A stretch of 64,000 bases of DNA. Origin: Selaginella moellendorffii. Taxonomy: Eukaryota; Streptophyta; Lycopodiopsida; Selaginellales; Selaginellaceae. How positions within the stretch are numbered: the first letter of the stretch is position 1; each line of letters begins with the position of its first letter. The notes under the pieces are model-generated. The model was not told the DNA's origin. It did no database searches and saw only the letters and a program-made list of their open reading frames with translations. The stretch is from the NCBI RefSeq assembly GCF_000143415.4, contig NW_003314311.1, forward strand, positions 905,062 to 969,061, written 5' to 3'. The position numbers were made by a program, and so were the translations under genes. Shown here piece after piece: positions 35,633 to 47,951 of the stretch.

Positions 35633-37012
35633 GTCCAAGACTACCTGCATCATAATCCTGTCTCTCAAAGACTAGGCCATCCATCCATGCATGGTCATCC
35701 TAAACCACACCTTAGCATCCTTAGGATGCCCAGAGATAGGGGGAACACCATTCCCCAATGTCCTTTCTTTAGTCTCTACCAAGTCCCTCTCCATCCATAG
35801 CCGCGCTTGCCAACACTGCCACTGGATTAAGATCTGAAGGTCTGACCACTAAATCCCATTAACCTCTAAGACTTCCTCACCATGTGACTGTATTTTTGGT
35901 CACACTACACAAGAGGATAACTCCTCTTCCTTTCCACAGTTTGGGACTTTATAACAACATTTTGAAACACCGTGGCCCTATGTGGGTACTCTCCCCACCT
36001 TCTGCCTTTGGGTGCCTTAGCCATATGGCTAGAGTGAGGTTCTGATGAGCCACACTAGGTATCTAAGTAAGTAGTGCCACCAACATTTGGATTAGGAGCA
36101 TCAGCCATTCGATCTCCCAGAGGAGCTAGAGCCAACTCTTGAACACTTCACCAAGTTACCTCACTTGTCTATTCATGTTCACTCTAGCCTTGGACTCCTC
36201 AGTGGTTATATCATCACCCACCATGTGGGTATAACCTTCCTTGGTCATATTGGCCTTTCTTAGCCAAACTAGCTCCAATGGAGTCTTCCCTTTACTATAC
36301 TTTTCAAACTTGACAAACCCCTTAGGGTCTAGGAGATGATCACTTTGGGCTTTCACCCTCAAACTTGCACTTCAACTTGGACTTAGACTCAGACTTGGAC
36401 TCAGACTCGGACTTGGACTCGGACTCAGACTTAGTCTCAGTCTCGGCCTCATTATCGACCTTGAACTCCATCTCATACCCCACCTCAGGTCCATCTCGGA
36501 CTTGATCTCAGACTCTCCATCTTGGGTCCATCTTGGACTCCATATCAAGTCCATCTCAGACTTCATCTCCAATCCATCTCAGACTCCATCTTCAGTCCAT
36601 CTCGGACTCTATCTCAGGTCCATTATGGATCCATCTCGGACTCCATTTTGGACTCGATCTCGGGTCCATTGCAAGTCCATCTTAGGTCTGTATTGGACTC
36701 CATCTTGAACTCCATCTCGAATTCCTTCTCCGACTCCATCTCGGACTCTTTTTCAGAGTTGTTCCTAACACTTCCATGTGTCATAACACTTGCTATGCAT
36801 CAATCATTCTTGTGTCCCTTTTTAGAGACTCATTCATTGAATGCTTCGTGCTCATTCTTCGAACACTTTATTTAGAGTTTTATTCCCACTCTCAACTTTC
36901 CAAGTCAAAGCCTTTAGTTCAAACATGTTATACTTGTTGAACTTTTATTTAGACTATTATCATGTGGCACCCTTTTTGCTCCACTTTGGGGATTAGGGAT
37001 TTGTGTCTCACA
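35633..37012 (-). mobile_element. Old LTR of the element 3 family, right part
   Basis: Continues the LTR split at 27954 and ends TTTGTGTCTCACA at 37012. It includes a degenerate copy of the CTCGGACTC array (36360-36740) and of the GGGCTTTCACCCT module (36340-36360). It is strongly AT-shifted. Confidence 0.85.
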
Positions 37013-38075
37013 ACTCCACTACCCATAAAAAAAATTCGATATCCTTATCAAATGCTAAACCATTTTATAAAGTAACCCTATTATGGATTACCATTTTTAT
37101 CAAGCCAATATTTATCAATAATTTGACATCAAAGGCTCACCATGCCTTGCCCATCCTTTACACCTTCTTTATTTCAATTTTACTACTCATTTAGGAGTAA
37201 TCTTAACCTCTACCAACATGACTATCACATTCTAGAACTTTAATATTCATCCTCTTTTTTATTTTGTCCTACTCTTGGCACTAAATTCTAATTATCCATA
37301 ATTCATACTAGGGTTATTTATGGCCCTATTATTTTGCTACTTTGCCACTCCATCTCTTAAAGCCTTCACCTTTGCCAAATTTGAATATTTAAGAATCCAT
37401 TTTTAGAAATATATTTCCTTTCCCACAATCTATTTGCATCCAACATATGACTATTTTTTGCCTAACTTTGTCATTTGGATTCCTTCTAATGATTTTCATA
37501 ACCCTTTTTTAGCCACTAGTCTTTTGTTCGTATCCTTTGATTGTTGCACCAAGCAACATAGGATCACTACCTAGGATCCATAGAATCTTTTTGGTTCTAT
37601 AGCAAAGGCCTACTTCACTAAGTTTAGGGGGTGTTCAAGTCTCTCCAACATTATCTACTGTAGGTTCCATCTATGGCCTAACTTTGTAACCCACACATGA
37701 GTTTTTCCTTAGAGATTATTTTCTTGGATTCATAACACTATTGCATTGCCATAATTCATTTCCCTTATGTATCCTTTCCACTTGGTCACCTTAACTAAGT
37801 TATACTTCTAGACATTTAAGTTGTTAACTAAGGGCATCCCCCACACTTGGCAATGCACCCAAACCAGCCCTTCTAGCCAAGAGTCTATGGCAACTAAGAT
37901 TGGGTGTCCCCATTTCATTCACCATATCTTTAGTGCCACTTGCATTAAAGTTGTTCAAGTTAAATATGCTAAACTTTCACATTAAGCAATCTAACTATGC
38001 ATCACAACTTCGAAGCATCCCTCACTTATGATGTGTCTAAACTAGTCTCCTTATTAAGAGTTCATGACCAAGATT
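37013..38075 (-). mobile_element. Truncated interior of the old element 3 family copy
   Basis: Follows the old LTR directly and aligns with 29739 to about 31195 of element 3, with internal deletions. The match stops near 38075. In element orientation the LTR at its left is therefore a 3' LTR, and the rest of the old element is missing at this locus. Confidence 0.8.
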
Positions 38076-38085
38076 GGTTCTGACC

Positions 38086-38739
38086 TTTTGAACGGCAATT
38101 GGCCAACCAACTGACCGTGATTATCGGCCGGCCGTGAAAGTGCCAAACGGCCAAATAGTTCACAAATTTCTTTTGATAAAAGAAAAATGTTTTTAGTAAA
38201 ACCAAACTAATAAAAGTAAGAAAACCAAAGCATTAGACTAAACCAAACCAAAGTATTAGACCAAACCAAACCAACTATTACTCATCTTCTTCAACATCTT
38301 TGGCAATTTCCTTGACATCTCTGGCATCTTCCTCAACAATCACATCTTCATTTAGAAGATCTTCTTCAATTAAAAAAGTATTAAAATATAATATTCTAAA
38401 AATTATTAAATTTTTATTCTTTTATTGTTTATTTGAAGTAGTTCTATCTAAAAATATTTATCCACAAGATTGTCTCCAATCGAAAAATTTAAAATTTTAA
38501 TTTGTTAATTTATAAATTACAACAAGTAAGGAGGTTTGATGAAGATTGATTTCTCAACTCTAAAATCTATTAAACCCACTATGATCAGTTGAGACAGGAA
38601 AAGAAATGAGTGTTTTTAGTGTTCAAGGCAATTGCTCATATCTTCATGCACCTCATAAACATCCACTTATCATTTTGTTGCTCCTACTCATCTATAGTTT
38701 CCAGTTTTTGAAGTCGCAGCATCTTCTTGCTTTTCCACA
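38086..38739. other. Unassigned AT-rich DNA
   Basis: No recognised gene. On the minus strand around 38280-38370 there is a short acidic open tail rich in Asp and Glu ending in a stop, which could be the 3' end of a lost gene. The evidence is too weak to call it. Confidence 0.35.
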
Positions 38740-38895
38740 TGCAATTTATCTATTTCATAAAGGACTTATGGTTGTTTTACCAAACCATTAACAATTATCA
38801 TTATCAACATCAATTTCTTCAAGATGCAAAGAATCTGCATTCAGGTGCTTTTCAACTTTGACAATCCTGCCCACTCAGACTTCTATCAAGACCCT
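38740..38895 (-). pseudogene. tRNA-binding (EMAPII/Arc1p-type) domain fragment
   Basis: The minus strand reads VGRIVKVEKH followed by LNADSLHLEEIDV. This is the signature of the EMAPII-like tRNA-binding OB fold found at the C-terminus of plant methionyl-tRNA synthetase and in Arc1p/AIMP1-like proteins. A TGA stands where an Arg is usual just before VGRIV. After EEIDV the match (TIVNGLVK-like) continues only with a frame change. The rest of the gene was not found nearby, so this is a relic. Confidence 0.65.
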
Positions 38896-39709
38896 CACTT
38901 AGAGTGCTTCTCAAGTTGTGTCTCTGCTGTACACAATCCTTATGCCCTTAAACCATGATACAATGCATGCACAAAGGTGGTCTTGTCAGGATGGCTACTG
39001 TGGTACACAAGGCTTGGTTTGGCAAACCATTTAGATTCCAGGCCAAGAGCATTCACAAAGTCCTCTCAGTTTTTTTGGAAGTAGACCTCTAAACACGTTG
39101 CATATAGCATGACCAATTTCCAAGGATAGTGGAGGTTGCAAAACCAGCTCTATGCCTCATTTCAAGTGGCAGTGGCCTTGATGATAGAGCCACGTAAGAT
39201 CCAGTTTATGGATTACATGGTTTAGGCATCCATCACACGAAGAACATTATTTTGGTTCAAAGTCCAAGACTGGACTGGCAATCTCTTCAACTCTTTAGAG
39301 GTCTCCCACTTTCCCAATCTGGTCTTCCACTGGGAACTTTATGTCCAGTCTGCTCCCGGTGGAATTGGGCAATTTGTTCCAAGCACACCGTCTTATGAAC
39401 TTAAATGAAACTATCCACTGTTGCAAAACATATGATAGAGAAAAGCTCAAGATCAAAGTAGTTGGTGTTGTTCATAGAAAGATAGGGATATTTTCCTGCA
39501 TGTCTCCCTGCAGCAGAGAGCATTTTTGAGCCTTGGCATATCCTCCCAGATGGCATGACCTTGGTGCTCTACGACATGGTGCTCAAATTATCCTTGCTTG
39601 GATCTATAGCCACTACAGCGTCGCCTGGATCTGGGATTGAGCATTGCTGATCTCAATCATTTTGCTTATGCAAAGAAATGAGCCAAGATAGGAGAAGGAT
39701 GTAAGCCAG
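38896..39709. other. Unassigned region
   Basis: Mixed composition with short open frames on both strands. No domain was recognised. It may hold further decayed exons of the fragment to its left. Confidence 0.35.
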
Positions 39710-40075
39710 TCTTCTGTTCTGCCTCAAATTTCTATCCGCTGCCACAAGCCAAGGTCACGCTTTTGCTAATTACTCTCAAGAAAGCTCCTTCCTTGGCAGA
39801 GAGCCCTTTGGTTCCACCAGAGGCATCTGATAAAATTAGAATTATTTTTCTCACGTCCACACCGCTTTCTTGGCACGCAAACACAAAGAGCCATTAACTC
39901 AAAACTAAAAATCACCTCTTTACCATTAACTCAAAACCACTCCATTCCCATAAAGAATACAGTTCGCTCAGTCACCTTTCCTAACCTTGAAGATCACCCT
40001 GTCTGATATAGCTGCACTGCTACATAACTTCATCGGCAGTCTTGAAGCAATACTGCAGATCTCAAGGTAGAGCGC
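39710..40075. repeat. Copy A of a local ~360-bp duplication
   Basis: Closely matches 40365-40725. Both contain TTGGCAGAGAGCCCTTTGG, then GCATCTGATAAAATTA and CTGATATAGCTGCACTGC. Small indels and substitutions separate the copies. On the minus strand both encode a short open stretch containing ASGGTKGLSAKEGAF, which I do not recognise. Confidence 0.8.
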
Positions 40076-40364
40076 AATACATCCTGATCCAATACCCTTG
40101 ACCTCTACAGCCACCAGTGATATGCAAGGAAAAAGAGCAGCAAAAAAAAGGACATGTACCTGTAGAGATTGATAATTGTATTGGTAGATAATGTTTCTAT
40201 AGCAGATAGTCTCAAAAACGTAGCGTCAGAAATAGGATAAATGAAACCATAGCATCTAGATATCAATCTGCAAAGCATGCTTGAGCAAAGCATTCCCTCC
40301 CAATCGATGGAGCGGTTGCAAACCTAAAATTGAAGCGGTACCTCCCATTTTGGATTTTTATCTG

Positions 40365-40725
40365 CTGGTTTGCCTCAAATTTCCATCTGCAGCCACAAGC
40401 CAAGGACACACTCTTGCTAATTACTCTCACGAAAGCTCCTTCCTTGGCAGAGAGCCCTTTGGTTCCACCAGAGGCATCTGATAAAATTAAAATTATTTTT
40501 CTCACGTCCACAGCGCTTCCTTGGCAACGCAAACACAAAGAGCCATTAACTCAAAACTCAAAACCACCTCTTTACCATTAACTCAAAACCAGTTCATTCC
40601 CATAAAGAAATACAGTTTTCTCAGTCACCTTTCCTAAGCTTAAAGATCGCCCTGTCTGATATAGCTGCACTGCTACATAACTTCATCGGCATTCTCATAC
40701 TGCAGATCTCAGGGTAATTCATCTA
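40365..40725. repeat. Copy B of a local ~360-bp duplication
   Basis: Direct repeat of 39710-40075, about 650 bp further on. The minus-strand open stretch is longer here (to about 40538). Sequence to the right of the duplication (40726-41150) is AT-rich and unassigned. Confidence 0.8.
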
Positions 40726-41284
40726 TCATTATCTCGCACTAATTTATTTCATTCATGATATATAACGTATTCATAATGTCTTTGTAAACAAGCTTATGTG
40801 TATATGTGTTAATATGTGGTTAAGCTTATGTCAAATAAACATACGTACAAATATGTAACGTATTCATATATGATTCGTATATCATATCATGCTCATGTTT
40901 TTATACTTGATAATTATATTGATAACAGGTCTCAGGGTACTTACATAATTGGAATCTTATCATTGAAAGTCCATAAGATCCACAACTAAACTGTTCACAT
41001 TGTCTATCAAGCTCCTCCTCATTCCACTCACAGCATTCCGTGTTGAAGAGAGCATTGAGACTGCTTGCTCCTTGGGTATTAACGCAGCACCAACTTAGTA
41101 TTCTAACAAAATCCCACAGTCAAGAGTTCTCCAAACTTTCAAAACACCACAACACTTACAAAGAATGGAATTTCATTTGTGTCGCTGTTACAAACACTAT
41201 TAGAAATCCTCGATAAAACCTGCTCTTTGGTATAGCAAAAAAGAGAGAAGAAAAGAGAAAAAAGTCTAAGTGAAACCAACCAAC

Positions 41285-42318
41285 CTCCGAGATTTCATTT
41301 GCATCACTGTATGGAGCAATAAGCATCGATGCTAAATCTTGCTCCTCATCATCCAAACGCCACCAGGTATTGATTCTCTTCACCACCGGCTTTTGATGGT
41401 TTGGATCTCTTCTAAAACGTATCATAAAAATCCTTGCCACGTCTTGCTCTTGGTTCTGCCTCAGCCTGCAAGTCTCATGGATGGGTTCAGAAGGGAGGCA
41501 GTAATAGCAAAATTTCTGCACAAAAACGAGGATTAATTAACCAGCGAGCTATATAAGTATCCACCTTTTGCATTTCACCGTCAAGCCATGATAGGCTCAA
41601 ACGCTTGTCTTTGTATGCAGTGACAGCAGCAAAATTGTGGCTATCAATGTCCTTGCTTACGAGCTCATCTTGCACGATTCTCATCATCTAATATGAGAAA
41701 CTCGTCAGCTAGAAACAACAAGAAAGAAAAATCTTACACTGCAGAGTTGATCAAGCTGAAAACCAGGCCTTCCAGCAGCCACAACGCAGTACCATGTTGC
41801 TACATCTTTTCCAGCTGTGGAGAAGTCCGTGGGATTACATCAGAGTTTGGAAGCCGTGATGCTAAGTACTACGTAGGCTCTTCCTCCTTTTGCTATCTTT
41901 TGAATTGCAATTTGATGTGCATGCTTTTAGTTCTTCCTCAGCTGCGAACCATGAACTTTATGTTCTTCCACAGTTTCCATGAAGGAGTCACGGGTCAATT
42001 TACCCACAAAGTGAAAGAAATCATCTCAAAGCTGCCAAAAAGAAGATGCTTATCATAAACAATTATGGGCTGGACACCTGGATCTTTGATGAAAACTACA
42101 GCCGGTGCCAACTCTAATCCAAGCCTGCTCCACACTCAAAAGCATGAATCAATTCACATGATTATCACTAAAACTACCGGCTTTTCCAAATCGAAGCTTC
42201 CTCTTGCCTCCACAAAACACATCTGAAAGACATCAACTCAGAGAACTTCTTGGCCGCTTCTCTTACAAATGGAAGTGCACGCTCTCTTGTGTCAAAAAAA
42301 AGAACAACTTTCACCTAA
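41285..42318 (-). pseudogene. J-domain/thioredoxin-fold protein (ERdj3A/TMS1-like), C-terminal part
   Basis: A series of minus-strand exon-like pieces in the right order resembles, from memory of the family, the C-terminal thioredoxin-fold part of plant ER J-domain proteins. In order they are: VKVVLFFDTRERALPFVREA (42314-42255), VLWRQEEASIW, APAVVFIKDPGVQPIIVYD (about 42108-42052), a short segment near 41990, GKDVATWYCVVAAGRPG (about 41810-41760), KRLSLSWLDGE (about 41600), KFCYYCLPSEPIHETC and DVARIFMIRFRRD. One small intron, 41516-41562, has GT...AG ends. Frame breaks and stop codons occur between pieces, and no J domain was found. I therefore call it a decayed fragment, though a gene with several short introns is not excluded. 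Confidence 0.55.
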
Positions 42319-42689
42319 AAAGAAGTGCAAAAGAGAGAGATTTTGATTAGCATCGTAATTTTTTTTATGGCGCTATACCAGCACCTTATGCGGTCCAGTT
42401 TTTTTAATGAACTCGGTATCTGCGTGACTTTAGTCAGTGCTTGTTTTATATATTAGTGAAAATTGTGGCTACCAAGTTCTGAGAAGAATAATAACCAATG
42501 CGAGGAAGATCAAGAAGCAGCGTTGCTGTCTATAGAATCCTAGCTGAGGCCTTTGGTGTACCCACAGGAATAGCGGAACAAGGCTTCATGAGTTTACCAG
42601 ATCAGGTGTTTTGATTCCCTACACCCCAGCTAGACTTAAAATGGAGTCTGAGATAGACCTAAGAGATGGAATTCCTGAAGAAAAAAATT

Positions 42690-43450
42690 TTAAAAAATGA
42701 AAGAAAAGAGGAGGTTTACGTGTTTATGGCATCTGATCCGCCTCTTTCCTGCCAAGAGCTTTGCGAGTTGAACTTCTCCTAGCTCGACTCTCAAAATATT
42801 AACTTGGCCTTCGAGAACTTCCACTGGAATCACAAACAACATGGTTGGAAAAAACACCAACACACAAAGCATTACCCAGTCTTTCCCACACTAGTGAGAT
42901 CCCAATCTTGCCCAGTTTTCCGTTCATCTGCCACCTCTCATCTTTTACTGGATTTAATTGAAGTTGCCAAACCATACCAATGCTGTCAATTTTGCCTTCA
43001 TCGCTGTCATTTCCCTTTCATCAGTGTCACTGTCGACCTCATCCAAAAATGACAGATAGGAATGGCCTTTTGCTTGTCTCTTTTTCTTCTTCTGGAGCTG
43101 ACATTCCTTTTCCCTGCAACATTCTTGGTGTGCAAGTTGTCACTCTGCAGCAGCACAGAAATGAAACAAAGTGATGAACAGCTCAGCTACCTTTTCCACT
43201 AACTACTCCCTGGAAGTCCAACAGTCTCTTGCGCTCTCCAGAATCTGTGGCATCGAGCTCCAGTAATGAGGAACAGATAGCAAACAAAAATAACCTCTGA
43301 TGTCCCATTCTTCTTGAGGTCTTGGATGTGTAGTATACTGGACAGGACAGTTCTAATTCTCATTTGGTGCGCTTCTTCTCCCACAATAAAATTTTAGCAT
43401 CCAATATGACAGCCATATTAACCGTTTCTTAGACCTAAAACCAAGCTCTT
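42690..43450 (-). other. Coding-like exon pieces of unknown product
   Basis: The minus strand has open stretches bounded by plausible splice sites, including HIQDLKKNGTSE, then ELDATDSGERKRLLDFQ, a basic segment, and VEVLEGQVNILRVELGEV. Spacing and GT/AG sites suggest a multi-exon gene with introns of tens of bases. I do not recognise the protein and cannot fix start or stop. It may belong to the same decayed locus as 41285-42318. Confidence 0.4.
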
Positions 43451-44786
43451 TGCGACCATGTAACAATCCTCACCATTGCTTTGGAGTGTCACAGATCTGG
43501 ATCGTTGAATTGAGAGCATCTACCATAAGTAAAAATGAATATTCTAAAAATGGAATATGTGACGCCAGATGCCATATGCCAATAGCACTTTTAAATAAGG
43601 GAGTACTAGCAAAAAAGTCCCAGCTACTCTGGGGGCATCGTGTTTATTCTTGATGTTTTAGTAACTTCAAAGAGTTGTAATTGTAATTATAATTTTTAAC
43701 ATAATCATAATAATAACATACATAGTTATACATCATATAATATTTATATTAAAAGTCCCTTCTACAATTTACTCTATCATAACATTATATCACAATTAAA
43801 ACTCTGATTGTTGAGTGAATTCTTGGATCTTCTATAAATGGAATTGCTCATTGTGGGATCAATGTAGTATTGAATCAATCAAATACTCTTTGTTCTATAG
43901 AATGAAACATTTATAGAACAAAGAGTATTTGATTGATTCAATAATATATTATTAAAATTAAACATAATTTTGCTGTACAAAGATGGTATATAGTAGATAT
44001 ATTCATCAATGAATATAACAAAATTATTTTTATTTAGGGTTTAGGGTTTAAAATCATTTGAACCTGGTGCATTATATCATCTTGGATCAGATATCTAATT
44101 GCTTTTTATATATATTACAATATCACTTAAACCTCCTTGAATTTTTGTTGAATTTAACACTTTATTCTCTATTTTCCACAATATTGTGAATGCATTAGCA
44201 TAGGTATTTATCTCTTTTAATTATTTATCAAGATCAACCATTAGATGCCCATTGCATTTAGAATTGTGTTTGTTTTTCATTCTTATTTCTGTTCCTCGAG
44301 AGATATCTAAAATATATAATTGTGAATATTTTTTATTATTTGGTTTGAAACTTCCAATATTATGTTAAATTTTTTCATTTATCTTAAAATAATTAGGGCC
44401 ACCTACTGCAATTTCTTTGATGTTTGCACCCATTGATGTTGCACTACTATAATTTTCTATTAAATCTTTAAAATTAATAGTCTTTGGAGAAAGCATGGAA
44501 AAGGATGTGATTTTTCAATTGATTCTCCCATCACAATTACAATTGAAAACATTTTCCATCATAAAAAAAAGGCCTTACAAAGTATGCATTGTTTTTCCAT
44601 CTTACCAAGAATGTTGCTCATATTTACCATTTTCATTCTCTGACATTAAACCTATTTTTTGTTTGTTTTGTTTTTTTGTTTTTTTACTCTCACTGCCCTA
44701 CTAACAGTAGTTACAAGAACACAAGAAATCATGACAGGAATTGCCAGTAATAGACAGACTATCACCAATTTCACATAGAACAACTT
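43451..44786. other. AT-rich spacer with one perfect hairpin
   Basis: No gene recognised. A perfect inverted repeat lies at 43868-43943. A short telomere-type run (TTTAGGGTTTAGGG) occurs at about 44034-44049. Confidence 0.5.
43868..43943. repeat. Perfect 32-bp inverted repeat with 12-base loop
   Basis: Arms 43868-43899 and 43912-43943 are exact reverse complements. The loop is 43900-43911. It could be a small foldback element or a recently formed palindrome. No coding content. Confidence 0.88.
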
Positions 44787-44789
44787 ATG

Positions 44790-44925
44790 AGGAGCTTAAT
44801 AACAACTTATGGCAAACTCACGCTCGCCAGGTACCAAAACAGGCTTTTGGCTGTCGATTATGCACTGGCACTTGAGAGAGATGTCTTCATGTTCACGCAT
44901 GATGGAAACATGGCTTCATGCTATG
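44790..44925 (+). pseudogene. Plant O-fucosyltransferase family fragment
   Basis: The translated stretch [21 protein letters not shown] followed by GNMA matches the conserved segment of plant GDP-fucose O-fucosyltransferase-like proteins (consensus R.AA.DY.V.LESDVF..TYDGNMA). An acceptor-like CAG precedes GTACCAAAACAGG. Nothing of the rest of the enzyme was found on either side, and the reading diverges right after GNMA. This is an isolated exon remnant. Confidence 0.65.
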
Positions 44926-45239
44926 TTTATAGTTTCTCCAATTCTCTAACTTTCGTTCCACTCTCCTCCAGGCAATAGCTATGGAGCTGGGAATATTTCT
45001 TGGGATGAATTTACGTTTCAAGTGAAAATGCTGCACGAACTGAGGACTGCAGGTCCAGTGCTAAGAGTTCCTGCTCCCGTCCCAATGCACGAAAACTTTT
45101 TCTTTGCCAACCCGTTTCCTGGTTGCATATGTGAAAACAACAGCAGCGCCAGGAAAATGTAGAGCGCTCTTTAATATGAACAAAATCCAGGAAAGTTTTT
45201 TCATGGCACGGTATGTAGATTCAACATGATTGAAATTTT

Positions 45240-45863
45240 CCAAGCACAGCACCACCTATTGTCTCTCAAGTCAAGAACTTTGAGGTTGGATCCACCAGTG
45301 ATGGCCGAAGCCAGTGCCACCCAACTCTAGTTGACGAGAAGAGAAAGTTCTCGAGCTGGACAACCTTCTCGACAAGCCTGGTGAGAGATCTGGCTCCTTG
45401 ATCACCGGTCATGTTGTTGTGGAAGTGGAAGAGCTTGAGAGAGCTGGCGGTGGTGACAATCTTGCATACAGCACGATGGAGATCCCACTGTTCATGAAAG
45501 AGAGCTCCTTGAGCAATTCCTGGAACTTTAGCAGCGGCATGAAGGCTCTCACACCCTTCTCATTGTCCAAGAGGTTTAAAACGCCTGTACAAGCGTATGC
45601 ATTGCCTCCAGTGCCTCCTCCTCTGGCCGCCCAGCAACAATGTCTGAGAAATGTCCAGGAGTGAGGATTTCACCTTCGAGAGAAATCCGTCAAAGCTTTT
45701 GTTACTGAAGAAAATATTGGAGTAGCACGACATTCCCAGCGGCAGAGGAAAGCTCTCTGCCTGCCTGAAATTGTTCATCTTTCCAATTCAGATTCCCCCA
45801 GCGCTTCTAGCATCATCTGGCTCGTCTCTCGAGCATAGATCTTCACCACTACCATGGGATCAC
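45240..45863 (-). pseudogene. RanGAP (WPP plus leucine-rich repeats) fragment
   Basis: Minus strand, in order: VVKIYARETSQMMLEALG (about 45855-45800, WPP-side segment), then DIVAGRPEEEALEAM (about 45650-45600), EKGVRAFMPLLK, ELSFMNSGIS, LFHFHNNMTGDQGARSL and ENFLFSSTRVG (about 45330). These are successive segments of plant Ran GTPase-activating protein, which stimulates GTP hydrolysis by Ran at the nuclear envelope. A TAA follows AMHTLVQAF, and at least two frame changes lie between segments. The 3' part of the gene is missing. It is not functional as it stands. Confidence 0.75.
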
Positions 45864-46411
45864 CGCCAGCGAAGCCTGGAAAGCGGCCTGGATCCCACAG
45901 CAGTGACGAATGGTTACCTTTTAGTGACTGCTAATGGGGGGCTCAATCAAATGTGCATGGTATATGCTTCCGAGACTCATTTTTTTCAAAGAAACTGTTG
46001 AAGGCCAGAGGTTTTTCTGCTTGATGTAGTTTTGCGACATGGTTGCTGTATGAATGCGACCCTTGTCGTTCCTCTCCTTATATGCTCTCCAATTGTTGAG
46101 GCATTTTAAGCAAGGACTTGCAAAAAACCTTGACAAAACACATATTAGTTTGAAGAAGTAAGGAAAATAGATTTAAAATCTACTTTTTAACTAGAAATCA
46201 GTGGTGTTGGCATCCCATGTTCATCTTCCACTATTAAAGTACAGTTCTGCCATGGAAATATTGGACAAGATATAAACCCCACAGTCATGGGAATTTATTT
46301 CCAGTTCAAACCATCCTCCTACCTTGAAGTCTAATCTTCGTGTTATAACCCACACAGAACAAAGATATATATCAATGATGAATTGTGTAATATATTGTGT
46401 ACTTTCTGTAT

Positions 46412-47951
46412 TGTGTGCTTCTGAGTTTCGACTTCCTAGGAAGTCACACAATCCAATACTAAGGACGCTTAACCCCAAATATCCCAAAACCCTTAACCAA
46501 GTTATTCAAACCCAAGGACGTTTAACCCCAAATATCCCAAGACCCTTAACAAATTAGGGGAGGGGGTGCACTCTTGTTTATGAGTGTAACTTTCGGACGT
46601 TTAACCCCAAATATCCTACGACCCTTAACCAATTAAGGGAGGGGGTACATTCTTGTTCATGGGCCCTTTCCCTTTATATTTGAACCTTATGGATCGTCTC
46701 TCAAGTTGTTCTTTTTTGTTGCTTACAATCCACTACGCTTTCCTTTCCTTCTATATTTGAACCCCATGAATTGTCTCTTAAGTTGTTCTTTTTGGTTGCT
46801 TACAATCCACTATGCTTCTCTGTAAGTTCATGCCTTCGTGAACGGAAGCTGAAAGCCGTAGCTCTCGGACGCTTAACCCCAAATATCCCAAGACCTTTAA
46901 CCAATTAGGGGAGGGGGTGCACTCTTGTTCATGAGCCCTTTCCCTCTATATTTGAACCCTATAGATCGTCTCTCAAGTTGTTCTTTTTGGTTGTTTATAA
47001 TCCATTATACTTCCCTATATGTTCTTTTTGGTTGCTTATAATCCACCATACTTCCCTATAAGTTCACACCCTCATGAACGGAAGCTGAAAGCCGCAGCTC
47101 TCTTGAAAGCCCTACTCTCTTGACACTTTACAATCCACCACGCTTCCTTGTAAATTCACGCCCTCGTGAACGGAAGCTGAAAGCTGCAGCTCTCTCAAAA
47201 GCCCCACTCTCTTGACACCCTACCCCTTGGGTCATGCTTCTCTGTAAGTTCATGCCCTCGTGAACGGAAGCTGAAAACTATAGCTCTCAGACATTTAACC
47301 CCAAATATCCCAAGACCTTTAACCAATTAGGGGAGGGGGTGCACTCTTGTTCATGAGCCCTTTCCCTCTATATTTGAACCCCATAGATTGTCTCTCAAGT
47401 TGTTCTTTTTGGTTACTTATAATCTATCATACTTCCCTGTATGTTCTTTTTGGTTGCTTATAATCCACCATACTTCCCTATAAGTTCATGCCCTCATGAA
47501 CGGAAGCTGAAAGCAAATTGGACCTGCCAAATGTTAATCAACATGTGGTGTGATTCCTCTAGCCAGAGTTAGACTCGAGACCTCTTTGATACCAAATGTA
47601 AACTTCTGAGTTTAGACGGATTATAAGCAACCATACTTCCCTATAAGTTCATGCCCTCATGAACGGAAGCTGAAAGCAAATTGGACCTGCCAAATGTTAA
47701 TCAACATGTGGTGTGATTCCTCTAGCCAGAGTTAGACTCGAGACCTCTTTGATACCAAATGTAAACTTCTGAGTTTAGACTTCCCGACAGGTCACCTAGC
47801 CCAGTACTATTCAAACCCAAGGATGCTTAACCCCAAATATCCCAAGACCCTTAACCAATTAAAAAAGGGGGTGCACTCTTGTTCATGGGCCCTTTCCTTC
47901 TATATTTGAACCCCATGGATCGTCTCTTAAGTTGTTCTCTTTGGTTGCTTA
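46412..47951 (-). mobile_element. TRIM-like element with rearranged interior
   Basis: LTR-like ends at 46412-46727 (with an internal duplication of the core) and 47760-47951 (192 bp, TGTAAAC...CTTACA) belong to the same family as the solo LTR at 27221-27415. A tRNA-Met-type primer site (TGGTATCAAAG, minus strand, 47747-47757) adjoins the right LTR, so the element reads on the minus strand. The interior has no coding capacity. It holds further partial LTR cores (about 46866-47040 and 47286-47465), six copies of TGAACGGAAGCTGAAAG, and a tandem duplication of about 162 bp (47479-47620 and 47641-47780) that repeats the primer-site region. Matching target duplications were not found at the outer ends. 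Confidence 0.72.
47584..47594 (-). other. Duplicated primer-site copy
   Basis: A second TGGTATCAAAG on the minus strand, lying within the tandem duplication of the TRIM-like cluster. It is followed by only a short LTR stub (TGTAAACTTCTGAGTTTAGAC). Confidence 0.7.
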
